Below are positions 33,945-42,635 of a stretch of 64,000 nt of DNA, in pieces. The notes beneath the pieces were generated by a model, which made no database searches, was not told where the DNA came from, and saw only the letters and a list, made by a program, of their open reading frames with translations. Source of the DNA: JAURFX01 sp038125265 (GTDB lineage Bacteria > Pseudomonadota > Gammaproteobacteria > Steroidobacterales > Rariloculaceae); the NCBI GenBank assembly GCA_038125265.1, contig JAYPDM010000001.1, positions 1-64,000 on the forward strand, read 5' to 3'. Each line of letters opens with the position of its first letter. Position 1 is the first letter of the stretch. A program made the position numbers and the translations under genes.

Positions 33945-34990
33945 GCAATTAATTTATACAGATCTAAATAGGCATTTAAGTAATTTTTAGAGTTGTAGTT
34001 TTTGATAATATGGCGGTAAGCCGATTCAACCTTTGTCTCTCTATCTTCTTTATTATTTAAGTAAAGATGAATCTTTTCAATATCATTTTCTTTAATTTGA
34101 CTCGATACAAGCAAGCCATTCGCTCCATTCATTAAGAGTTCTGATGCGCCACCCATTGCTGCTGATATTACAGGTAGACGACTTGCCATAGCCTCAATAA
34201 TTGAGAGCCCAAGGCCTTCCTCATAAGCTAAATGAAGACAAAAATCATAATTTAGCAATTTCTGAGCTAAGTCCTTTTCATAGTTTTTTAAGAAGACGTG
34301 CTTATCGAGCCTCATCTTTTTTATTTCTTTTAAAAGTTTGTCTCGATTTTCCCCATCACCATAGCAATGTAACTCCACATATAACCCTCTGTCTAAAAGC
34401 CCCCTAATGAGCCTAAAGGCAGCGGAATGATTTTTTCTGGCGATCAATTGTGCTGACATGATGCCTTTGATGATCTTGCTTTTTTGAATTGATTGGCCTG
34501 ATGATGATAATTTTTCTACGTCTATCATGCTAGGAATGTAATAAAGTTTTTCAGCTTCAATCCCCACATTATTTTTTAGGTCTTCGATAATTACTTGGGA
34601 AATGCATGCAATTGCATTTAATTTTTTAAATTGATGATTTAGGTAAAACTTCGGCTCACTCCGATGCACTCTTCGGGTGATCATTCTAGAAATACTTTGA
34701 TTCAAGCGATTAAGGATACGGGTAACCCCTCTTCTGGAGTGACCATGAACAATATCTGGATCAAGATCATTAATATATTGGATTATTTTGCTTTGAGCGA
34801 GAAAATCCAATTCTCCTCGATATTTAAACTTAATAATGGGGAGGTGAGGAAAATTTTTGGCGATGTAGCTATCTTCAGGAACAATCATCGCTGCATCGAT
34901 ACCGGCTTTATATTGAGATTCTAAGAGGGCAATCGATTGAATTGCACCTCCGTAATACGATCTTCCTAACTCAAGATGAATTACTTTCAT
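33941..34990 (-). CDS. GT4-type glycosyltransferase
   Basis: A 349-residue GT-B glycosyltransferase, probably acting on cell-surface glycans or LPS. The N-terminal domain starts MKVIHLELGRSYYGGAIQS with the glycine-rich acceptor-side loop. The C-terminal donor domain has MSAQLIARKNHSAAFRL and the signature EGLGLSIIEAMASRLPVI. It has no close functional neighbour. It sits between nudB (20-bp overlap) and pncC (4-bp overlap), which suggests co-expression only. I use ATG 34990; a TTG one codon upstream is possible. Sugar donor and acceptor are unknown. Confidence 0.85.
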   Translation of the reverse strand: MKVIHLELGRSYYGGAIQSIALLESQYKAGIDAAMIVPEDSYIAKNFPHLPIIKFKYRGELDFLAQSKIIQYINDLDPDIVHGHSRRGVTRILNRLNQSISRMITRRVHRSEPKFYLNHQFKKLNAIACISQVIIEDLKNNVGIEAEKLYYIPSMIDVEKLSSSGQSIQKSKIIKGIMSAQLIARKNHSAAFRLIRGLLDRGLYVELHCYGDGENRDKLLKEIKKMRLDKHVFLKNYEKDLAQKLLNYDFCLHLAYEEGLGLSIIEAMASRLPVISAAMGGASELLMNGANGLLVSSQIKENDIEKIHLYLNNKEDRETKVESAYRHIIKNYNSKNYLNAYLDLYKLIA

Positions 34991-35429
34991 CAATATAGAT
35001 TTTACTATTAATGATAGCCCATTGATTTGTCTTTGAAGAGATCAGTTGGACTGCCCTTTCATGATCAAACCAGGACCATTCACAATGCTCCTTTGGATTA
35101 ATAGATATGCTTTCTTGATTAGTAACATAATAAAAAACATGTTCTTTGTTTATTTTTGTATCTTGATGGAATCTATTTCTCCATCTTGGGTCAATCGGAT
35201 ACTCATTGATGATATCAGTTTTAATCCACTGCCCCTCATTGATTGAGGTCTCTTCCATTAATTCTCTTGCAGCAGCGCTATCTGGAGTTTCATCCCACTT
35301 CAAACTTCCAGTCACAGATTGCCAATAATTGATTGGATCATTCCTCTTAAGCAGAAGCACTTGGCCCTTATAGTTTAGGATGATGATGAGAACGGATTCA
35401 GGCCTTTTATAGGATCTCTCGTTACTCAC
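34971..35429 (-). CDS. nudB: Dihydroneopterin triphosphate diphosphatase (Nudix)
   Basis: Nudix hydrolase of 152 residues likely removing pyrophosphate from dihydroneopterin triphosphate in folate synthesis. The Nudix box is GSLKWDETPDSAAARELMEET, with YKRPESVLIII at the start and a DPxxWRNRFHQD segment typical of NudB. It starts at GTG 35429 inside the aspS end. The aspS-nudB adjacency is conserved in Gammaproteobacteria and supports the specific assignment. Confidence 0.9.
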   Translation of the reverse strand: MSNERSYKRPESVLIIILNYKGQVLLLKRNDPINYWQSVTGSLKWDETPDSAAARELMEETSINEGQWIKTDIINEYPIDPRWRNRFHQDTKINKEHVFYYVTNQESISINPKEHCEWSWFDHERAVQLISSKTNQWAIINSKIYIDESNSS

Positions 35430-37197
35430 TAGGTATCGTTTTTAATTTCAAATGTAGCTCATTGAGCTGTTCTTGACTGGCATTGCTAGGCGCGCCAGTT
35501 AAAATATCTGAGGCCGTTTGGGTCTTAGGAAACGCAATGGTTTCTCGAATCGATTCCAGTCCAAGCATAATCATCACCAATCGATCAAGACCAAATGCTA
35601 TGCCACCATGCGGTGGACATCCATAATCCATAGCCTGCAATAAGAAGCCAAACTTTTCATCTGCCTCTTTTGAATCAATCCCAAGAGCTTCAAGGACTGC
35701 TTTTTGAGTTTCTTTCTCGAATATTCGAAGCGAGCCCCCACCAATCTCTGTACCATTAAGAACCATATCATAAGCATGAGATAAAACTTTGGTTGGATCC
35801 TTCTTGAGATCTTCAATACTCTCAATATTAGGTCTTGTAAATGGGTGATGTGAGGACGTGAGATTTCCATCCGCATCTTTTTCAAACATTGGGAAATCAA
35901 CCACCCATAAAGGCGCCCAATCTCTCTCATAAAGATTAAGGTCCCTTGCAATCTTAAGCCTCAATTGGCTCATGCTATCATTCACTACCTTTTTAGTGCC
36001 AGCACCAAAAAAGATTAAATCTCCGGTCTCAGCAGACGCGCGATCAAGGATTGCCGATATCTCACTATCATCGAGAAATTTAAGAATTGGTGACTGCAAA
36101 CCCTCCTTAAGATCATTGATATCATTTACTTTAATGTAAGCAAGCCCTCTGGCACCAAACTTAGCGACAAATGCAGTATAGTCATCAATTTCTTTTCTGC
36201 TAAGTTTTGATCCTTGCTTAAGGTTCATAAGCACAATTCTGCTATCACTATTCTTTGCTGGATCTGCAAAAACCTTGAATGCACTCTCTAGAAAGAGATC
36301 CTTGATATCAATCAGCCGCATATCAAATCTTGTATTTGGTGCATCCGTGCCGTATTGATCAATAGCATCCTGATAACTAATTACAGGAAAAGGGTCTGGC
36401 AATTTAATGTTGATTACAGACTGAAACAGTTCTTTAATAAGGCGCTCCATCAAAGTTGTAATAGCCTCCTGATCCATGAAGGCAGTTTCAATATCAACCT
36501 GGGTAAACTCAGGCTGTCGATCTGCCCTTAGATCCTCATCTCTAAAACATTTCACAATCTGATAGTAGCGATCAAAGCCTGAGATCATTAAAAGCTGCTT
36601 CATAAGCTGCGGGGATTGAGGTAAAGCAAAAAAATTACCTGGCTGGGTTCTGCTTGGGACTAGATAATCTCGAGCACCTTCCGGTGTGGTTTTTGAAAGA
36701 ATTGGTGTTTCAATATCGGTAAAACCCTGATTATCAAGAAAATCTCTAATAAATTTGACGATCTCATGTCTCTTTCTAAGATTCTTTTGCATTTTTTCTC
36801 GTCTTAAATCCAGATACCTGTATTTCAAGCGTGTATCCTCACTTGAATATGCCTGATCATCTTGATCAACAGGAGGAGGGAGTGATCGACTTAATACCGT
36901 TAAATCTGAAGCAACAAGCTCAATAGTACCCGTTGGAAGGTCTTTGTTAATCGTCCCTTCTGGCCTTCTTCTAATGGATCCATATACTTTAAGAACAAAT
37001 TCATTTCTGCAGCTTTCAGCAATTTTAAAGAGTTTTTCCGTCTCTGGATTTGCAACAATTTGAATTAATCCTGTGTGATCTCTCAGATCAATGAAGATGA
37101 CACCCCCATGATCTCTTCTGCGATGCACCCAGCCACAAACAGTTACCTCGCTATCAAGGGAGGTTTCAGTGACTTGTCCGCAATAATGAGTTCTCAT
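35422..37197 (-). CDS. aspS: Aspartyl-tRNA synthetase
   Basis: Class-II synthetase of 591 residues. The N-terminal OB fold begins with VCGWVHRRRDHGGVIFIDLRDHTG, motif 2 includes FRDEDLRADRQPEFTQ, a bacterial GAD insertion domain is present, and motif 3 reads GIAFGLDRLVM. The OB start matches bacterial (tRNA-Asp) enzymes. Whether it also charges tRNA-Asn depends on genes outside the window. It is followed by nudB with an 8-bp overlap. Confidence 0.98.
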   Translation of the reverse strand: MRTHYCGQVTETSLDSEVTVCGWVHRRRDHGGVIFIDLRDHTGLIQIVANPETEKLFKIAESCRNEFVLKVYGSIRRRPEGTINKDLPTGTIELVASDLTVLSRSLPPPVDQDDQAYSSEDTRLKYRYLDLRREKMQKNLRKRHEIVKFIRDFLDNQGFTDIETPILSKTTPEGARDYLVPSRTQPGNFFALPQSPQLMKQLLMISGFDRYYQIVKCFRDEDLRADRQPEFTQVDIETAFMDQEAITTLMERLIKELFQSVINIKLPDPFPVISYQDAIDQYGTDAPNTRFDMRLIDIKDLFLESAFKVFADPAKNSDSRIVLMNLKQGSKLSRKEIDDYTAFVAKFGARGLAYIKVNDINDLKEGLQSPILKFLDDSEISAILDRASAETGDLIFFGAGTKKVVNDSMSQLRLKIARDLNLYERDWAPLWVVDFPMFEKDADGNLTSSHHPFTRPNIESIEDLKKDPTKVLSHAYDMVLNGTEIGGGSLRIFEKETQKAVLEALGIDSKEADEKFGFLLQAMDYGCPPHGGIAFGLDRLVMIMLGLESIRETIAFPKTQTASDILTGAPSNASQEQLNELHLKLKTIPSE

Positions 37198-37259
37198 GAT
37201 GTCATGTTCAGTTATTAGGGCTCTATTGTATCAATGAAATGAATTTTTAAGGCAAAAGC

Positions 37260-37574
37260 TTAATTAATTTTTTTTGTATCCGAGGTGCCTTCTTTTTTTT
37301 CAGCCTTGGGAAGAGAGCTGGCTGACTTTTCATTTGTATCCGTCTTAGTCTCTTTGGGTTTTATATCCGTTAAATTTTTCTTCTTTTCCTTATCAGACTT
37401 AAAATCGGTCTCATACCATCCTGAACCCTTAAGTCTAAATCTTGGAGCTGAAACCATCTTTTTTAAATTATCTGTTTGACACGCATCACAGTAACGCAAG
37501 GGGTCTTCACTTAACTTTTGTAACACTTCCACATGGTGCCCACATTGCGAGCATCGATATTCATAAATAGGCAT
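37260..37574 (-). CDS. FmdB-type zinc-ribbon protein
   Basis: A 104-residue putative regulatory protein. The N-terminal 40 residues form a zinc ribbon of two CxxC knuckles (YRCSQCGHH and YCDACQTD) followed by FRLKGSGWYETD, the family signature. The remainder is a lysine- and glutamate-rich, low-complexity tail. It commonly precedes aspS in Proteobacteria, as here (62 bp). AGGAG lies upstream of the ATG. Function is unknown in the family. Confidence 0.9.
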   Translation of the reverse strand: MPIYEYRCSQCGHHVEVLQKLSEDPLRYCDACQTDNLKKMVSAPRFRLKGSGWYETDFKSDKEKKKNLTDIKPKETKTDTNEKSASSLPKAEKKEGTSDTKKIN

Positions 37575-37582
37575 GGATACTC

Positions 37583-40150
37583 CTAATTACAGATAAATTT
37601 TTCATCCTTAAAGGTGATGACTATATTTTTTTCATCATTATCATCAGCTAATAGCTGGTCTGCAACTAAATTTTCAATTTCATGTTCAATCACACGCTTG
37701 ATCGGTCTTGCTCCAAAAATTGGGTCAAAACCTATTTTAGATATTTGCTTAATTGCAAGATCATCAACCGATAATTTAATTCCAAGTTTATCTAACTTTG
37801 CTTTTAATTTAGATATCTGTATGACTGTTATTTTTTCAATCATCTCCTCGGGTAAAGAATTAAAAACAACAATATCATCTAATCTATTTAAGAATTCAGG
37901 CTTAAAGTTATTTTTCAAAATCTCTTGAATTGTATTTTCAATTTCCTCATGTTTCTGATTTTGTGCTTTATCTAAGATCTCATGGCTTCCTAGATTTGAT
38001 GTCATGATGATAATTGTATTTTTAAAGTCAACCGTTCTTCCTTGCCCGTCTGTGAGCCTTCCATCATCGAGAACTTGAAGAAGAACGTTAAATATATCCT
38101 GATGAGCTTTTTCAATTTCATCCAAGAGTATTACTGAGAAGGGCTTTCTCCTGACGGACTCTGTGAGTAGACCTCCCTCATCGTAACCGACGTATCCGGG
38201 TGGAGCTCCAATTAATCTCGCTACGCTATGCTTCTCCATATACTCAGACATATCTATTCGAATCATTGACTGTTCTGAGTCAAAAAGAAATTCTGCAAGA
38301 GCTTTTGATAGTTCTGTTTTGCCAACGCCGGTTGGTCCTAAAAAAAGAAATGAGCCATGGGGCCTTGCCTCATCTGAGATTCCCGCCCTTGCCCTTCTAA
38401 TGCAAGAAGATACTGTCGTTACCGCAAGGTCCTGACCAACTACTCTTTTCGCTAATGTCTCTTCCAGGGATAGGAGTTTTTGTTTTTCAGATTGCAACAT
38501 TTTAGTTACTGGGATGCCAGTCCACTTTGATACTATTTCAGCAATTTCGTCTTCAGTTACCTTGCTTCTCAGTAGCTGATAGGTAATATTTTCTTGGGAT
38601 GCAGCTGCCTCTAATTCCTTCTCAAGCTGAGGAATCTTGCCGTACTGCAGCTCAGACATTAATGAGAGATCGCCTTGCCTTTTAGCCCTATCAAAATCTA
38701 GTCGGGCCTTTTCAAGCGCCTCACGAATATGCGTCGCCCCCATCATTTTAGATTTTTCAGCTTTCCACAGCTCAGATAAGTCGGCAAATTCTTTTTCAAG
38801 ATTGCTTATTGAGAGATCTAGCTTTGAAAGCCTATCCTTAGATGCTTTGTCTGATTCTTTAGAAAGAGCCTCTTTTTCAATTTTTAATTGAATAATTTTT
38901 CTTTCTAAGATGTCTAGCTTTTCAGGCTTTGAGTCAATCTCAATTCTAATTCTTGAAGCAGCCTCGTCGATCAAGTCAATGGCTTTATCCGGAAGTTGTC
39001 TGTCTGCGATGTATCGACTGGATAAATTGGCCGCACTGATAATGGCTTGATCTGTAATCTCAATACCATGATGCAATTCATACCTTTCCTTTAAGCCCCT
39101 CAGGATTGCCACTGTATCTTCTATATTTGGTTCATGCACCATTATCTTTTGAAACCGCCGTTCTAGGGCTGCATCCTTTTCAAGATTTTTTCGATACTCG
39201 TCTATTGTAGTAGCTCCAACACAATGTAATTCACCTCTGGCAAGTGCTGGTTTAAGCATATTCCCAGCGTCCATCGCACCCTCTGCTTTCCCCGCGCCTA
39301 CCATTGTATGAAGCTCATCAATAAAAAGAATGACTTCGCCTTGCATAGATTTAAGCTCGCTGAGGACCGCTTTTAGTCTCTCCTCAAAGTCACCTCTAAA
39401 TTTAGCTCCGGCAATTAATTGACCTAAATCTAATGAGAGTATTTTTTTTGATCTAAGTGTTTCAGGAACTTCTCTATTAATAATTCTTAATGCTAGCCCT
39501 TCGATGATTGCTGTTTTACCAACACCCGGCTCACCAATAAGAACAGGATTATTTTTAGTTCTTCTTTGAAGGACCTGTATGGTTCTTCTTATTTCATCGT
39601 CTCGCCCAATAACAGGGTCTAATTTTCCTTCCTCAGCAAGTTTGGTAAGGTCGATGCAATACTTTTTTAAAGCTTGTCTAACGTCTTCATCGGATGCATC
39701 ACTGACTGTCTTATTCATTCTTATTTTTTGTATTGATTGTTCAACTATTTTTTCATCTACAGCAAATTGATTTAGGATGGTCTTTAATTCACCCGCCTCT
39801 CTAGAAGCTGCAAGTAGGAATGATTCGGTAGAAATATATTGATCGCCAAGTTTTTGCGAAATTTTTAGAGACACATTAAGAAGGTTATTTAGCTTATTAC
39901 TAAAGTGAAGTTCTCCACTACTGCCCTCAACTCTTGGCAGCGCTTCAATTCTATTTGTTAATTCATTTTTAAGTTGAGAAATATCTAATCCACAACTTGA
40001 GAGCAGACTTCTTACGCTACCTTCGCTGTCCTCTATAAAAGCCATCAATAAATGCACGGGCTCAATAAATTGCTGATCTTTGCTTAGCGCAATCTCTTGT
40101 GCATCAGCTAATCCCTGCTTAAATTTATTTGTAAGCTTATCAATCTTCAT
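37583..40150 (-). CDS. clpB: Disaggregase chaperone ClpB
   Basis: Hexameric AAA+ ATPase that dissolves protein aggregates with DnaK. The N-terminal repeat domain (1-150) precedes the first AAA domain with Walker A GEPGVGKT (206-213). A coiled-coil middle domain (about 400-520) and a second AAA domain with GPTGVGKTE near 604-612 follow. Length 855 matches E. coli ClpB (857). A sigma-32-type promoter immediately upstream supports heat-shock control. It precedes the FmdB gene by 8 bp. Confidence 0.98.
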   Translation of the reverse strand: MKIDKLTNKFKQGLADAQEIALSKDQQFIEPVHLLMAFIEDSEGSVRSLLSSCGLDISQLKNELTNRIEALPRVEGSSGELHFSNKLNNLLNVSLKISQKLGDQYISTESFLLAASREAGELKTILNQFAVDEKIVEQSIQKIRMNKTVSDASDEDVRQALKKYCIDLTKLAEEGKLDPVIGRDDEIRRTIQVLQRRTKNNPVLIGEPGVGKTAIIEGLALRIINREVPETLRSKKILSLDLGQLIAGAKFRGDFEERLKAVLSELKSMQGEVILFIDELHTMVGAGKAEGAMDAGNMLKPALARGELHCVGATTIDEYRKNLEKDAALERRFQKIMVHEPNIEDTVAILRGLKERYELHHGIEITDQAIISAANLSSRYIADRQLPDKAIDLIDEAASRIRIEIDSKPEKLDILERKIIQLKIEKEALSKESDKASKDRLSKLDLSISNLEKEFADLSELWKAEKSKMMGATHIREALEKARLDFDRAKRQGDLSLMSELQYGKIPQLEKELEAAASQENITYQLLRSKVTEDEIAEIVSKWTGIPVTKMLQSEKQKLLSLEETLAKRVVGQDLAVTTVSSCIRRARAGISDEARPHGSFLFLGPTGVGKTELSKALAEFLFDSEQSMIRIDMSEYMEKHSVARLIGAPPGYVGYDEGGLLTESVRRKPFSVILLDEIEKAHQDIFNVLLQVLDDGRLTDGQGRTVDFKNTIIIMTSNLGSHEILDKAQNQKHEEIENTIQEILKNNFKPEFLNRLDDIVVFNSLPEEMIEKITVIQISKLKAKLDKLGIKLSVDDLAIKQISKIGFDPIFGARPIKRVIEHEIENLVADQLLADDNDEKNIVITFKDEKFICN

Positions 40151-40157
40151 ATCAACA

Positions 40158-40185
40158 ATTTTAGGGTAATTATGAAAATTTCAAG
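40158..40185 (-). promoter_or_regulatory. Probable sigma-32 heat-shock promoter of clpB
   Basis: On the minus strand, CTTGAAA (40185-40179) is followed after 12 bases by CCCTAAAAT (40166-40158). The heat-shock consensus is CTTGAAA-N11..16-CCCCATNT, so the -35 is perfect and the -10 is a good partial match. It fits in the 37-bp gap between pgeF and clpB. Confidence 0.75.
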
Positions 40186-40187
40186 TA

Positions 40188-40916
40188 TTAACTTATCCAA
40201 ATAATTGAAGCATGTCTGGACCTAGTCTTATTGCGTCTGTATGAGTGATACTTATCTTGCATACAAAATGTACAATCTTTTGAGACTGCTACCTTAGAAG
40301 CTTTTTGCTTGTTTAATAGTTCGAGACAAAGACTTCGAATATCGAAAAAATACTTATCATTACTTGCATGCACGAATTTAAGATACCCTACATTTATCAA
40401 ATTTAAATGATCAATAAAATCTTTTTTGACCTCGAAACAATCTATACAAAGTGTCGGTCCTAGCCAAAAGGATAAATTTTTAAAAGATTGCCCGACATGC
40501 TTATGTAGGGAATCGATAATGCCATTTACAAGCCCCCTCCATCCACAATGTAATATGCCAGCTAACTTTCCATGCTGGTCACAAAACATGAGCGGAAGAC
40601 AATCTGCCGTGAGCACTACGCAGGGATTATCTTTTTGTAAAGTAAACGATCCATCTGCCTCTGGAAAAAAGTCTTTCGACGGCGACTGAATTATATTGAT
40701 ACCATGTACCTGCTTGATAAATGTGGAATCATCTACCAGAGGAAGTGCTTTATATAGTCCATTGGAACTAACTGAGCAATTAGGAGTGCCCTCTGGGGCC
40801 CTCGAAAGATCAAGATCAATGTGCTGAAGATGATTTGTTTTTCTTGATATGAATGCTTTGATATTACTTGGCCTATTCCAATCTTCGTATCCGATTTCCT
40901 CAAGTATCGTATTCAT
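40188..40916 (-). CDS. pgeF: Peptidoglycan editing factor PgeF (YfiH, laccase domain)
   Basis: A 242-residue YfiH/DUF152 enzyme that prevents misincorporation in peptidoglycan precursors; also reported as a polyphenol oxidase or purine nucleoside enzyme. The metal ligands are visible: His71 in KQVHG, Cys106 in TADCLP and His123 in LHCGWRG. The adjacent rluD (17-bp overlap) and downstream clpB reproduce the E. coli rluD-yfiH-clpB order. Confidence 0.93.
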   Translation of the reverse strand: MNTILEEIGYEDWNRPSNIKAFISRKTNHLQHIDLDLSRAPEGTPNCSVSSNGLYKALPLVDDSTFIKQVHGINIIQSPSKDFFPEADGSFTLQKDNPCVVLTADCLPLMFCDQHGKLAGILHCGWRGLVNGIIDSLHKHVGQSFKNLSFWLGPTLCIDCFEVKKDFIDHLNLINVGYLKFVHASNDKYFFDIRSLCLELLNKQKASKVAVSKDCTFCMQDKYHSYRRNKTRSRHASIIWIS

Positions 40917-41865
40917 TCAAAGTGCTCAATAAGTGAACCATCTCTTTAGGTACATCAGCTTGCAATTGCAAATCTTCTTCAAGTCGTGGATGAGAAAAAA
41001 TTATTTGATGCGCATGTAACATTTGTGATCTCAAGGAACTGAGAACCTCAATAAATTTAGCATCAGCATTTTTAGGCAGTCTAAGTCTTCCTCCATAAAT
41101 TTTATCTCCCAATAAAGGAAAGCCTAATTGAGCCAAATGAACTCTTATCTGATGCGTTCTACCTGTAATGATATTTACATCTAATAAAGCATAGTTATTA
41201 AATTTCTCTTTAACAGTAAACTGGGTAATAGCCTCTTTCCCATCATCTCTAACTTGCATTTTTTTTCTATCTTTATGGTGTCTACCAATTGGTAAATTAA
41301 CTTGCTCACCAGCAATGGGCACCCCTTGTACAACAGCAAGATATTTCTTTTGAATGTGTCTATTTTTCATTTGCAGGATCAAATGTTGATGTGCAATTAA
41401 AGTCTTAGCAATCATTAAAATTCCAGAGGTATCCTTATCTAGACGATGAACAATCCCAGCCCTTGGAATTTGCTCAAGACTCGAATCGTAAGCTAAGAGT
41501 GCATTTTGAAGTGTATTGTCTACGTTACCTGCACCTGGATGAACAACTAACCCTACTGGCTTGTTAATTGCTAATAAATCATCATCCTCAAAAATAATCT
41601 CTAGAGGCATAGGCATTGGCTTAATCTCATTGCTTGGATGACTTACTTCAGCATTAATGGTGATGATGTCATTGTTCTGCAGGCTGTAGTCTGAGTCTAT
41701 AGCACTATCATTAACAAGAATTTGGCCTAGCTTGATCCACTGTTGTATTCGATTCCTTGATAGCTCCTCGATAGATTTTGCAAGATACTGGTCAATTCTA
41801 GTACCCACATTTTCAGACTGAACCTTAATGGTTGATGTAAATAAATGCTTTTTTTGATTATTCAT
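40900..41865 (-). CDS. rluD: 23S rRNA pseudouridine synthase RluD
   Basis: Makes pseudouridines in helix 69 of 23S rRNA. An S4 RNA-binding domain at 19-75 precedes the catalytic domain with HRLDKDTSG (catalytic Asp143), and the GRTHQIRVHLAQLG motif follows. Length 321. The bamD gene is divergent, separated by 35 bp, the same arrangement as in E. coli, which supports RluD over RluA/RluC. Confidence 0.95.
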   Translation of the reverse strand: MNNQKKHLFTSTIKVQSENVGTRIDQYLAKSIEELSRNRIQQWIKLGQILVNDSAIDSDYSLQNNDIITINAEVSHPSNEIKPMPMPLEIIFEDDDLLAINKPVGLVVHPGAGNVDNTLQNALLAYDSSLEQIPRAGIVHRLDKDTSGILMIAKTLIAHQHLILQMKNRHIQKKYLAVVQGVPIAGEQVNLPIGRHHKDRKKMQVRDDGKEAITQFTVKEKFNNYALLDVNIITGRTHQIRVHLAQLGFPLLGDKIYGGRLRLPKNADAKFIEVLSSLRSQMLHAHQIIFSHPRLEEDLQLQADVPKEMVHLLSTLNEYDT

Positions 41866-41900
41866 AGAAATTTATGTTTTCAGTATGTAATATTACACAC

Positions 41901-42635
41901 ATGCATCGAGCCGTAAAAAATATCTGTCTCATAATCAGTATAATTCTCTTCTTAAGCGCTTGCGCAACAAGGCGAGACTTTATATTGCCGGGTGAAGGAC
42001 CAGAGGTTCTCTATCAAATGGGTTATGACGCGATGATTGAGGGCGATTTTCAAGATGCCATAGCTTATTATCGTGCACTGCAGGGAAGATTCCCATTCAG
42101 CGCTGCCGCAAGGCAGTCGCAACTAGATACCATATATATTCATTTTCGATCAGGTGATCGCGAACTTGCAATCAGCTCGGCTGAAGGATTTGAGTCAGAA
42201 AATCCAACACATCCACGAGTTGATTATGCACTTTATATGCGAGGTATCTCTTATTTTGATCGAGAGAGGGACTGGCTAGAGAGGCGATTCAATGTTGATT
42301 TAAATGTTCGGCCCCCTAGGGATACGATGCTTGCATTTAGTACCTTTCAAGAATTACTCAGACGATATCCAGACAGTACTTATGCATCAGATAGCAGAAA
42401 TAGAATGATTTTCCTGAGGGATAGATTAGCCGCCTATGAAAAAAGTATCGCAGACTTTTATTATGATCGTGGGGCTTATGTGGGCGCTATCAATAGAGCC
42501 AATGCTTTAATAGAACGCTATCCTGGAGCACCCGTCATAGAAGATAGTCTGATACTAATTCAAAATTCATACTTAGCGCTTGGCTTAAATGATGATGCCA
42601 ATGCAGTAAACAGGATATTAAATTTAAATTTCTAG
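41901..42635 (+). CDS. bamD: Outer-membrane assembly lipoprotein BamD
   Basis: Essential lipoprotein of the BAM complex. A signal peptide ends in lipobox LSAC (Cys21), followed by TPR repeats. Typical segments are PGEGPEVLYQMGYDAMIEGDFQDAI, the DRERDWLERRFNVD insertion, and FQELLRRYPDSTYASD. Start ATG 41901 gives a normal signal peptide, whereas ATG 41874 would add nine residues. No Shine-Dalgarno is evident. Its stop abuts the stop of the convergent nadE gene directly. Confidence 0.94.
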   Translation: MHRAVKNICLIISIILFLSACATRRDFILPGEGPEVLYQMGYDAMIEGDFQDAIAYYRALQGRFPFSAAARQSQLDTIYIHFRSGDRELAISSAEGFESENPTHPRVDYALYMRGISYFDRERDWLERRFNVDLNVRPPRDTMLAFSTFQELLRRYPDSTYASDSRNRMIFLRDRLAAYEKSIADFYYDRGAYVGAINRANALIERYPGAPVIEDSLILIQNSYLALGLNDDANAVNRILNLNF

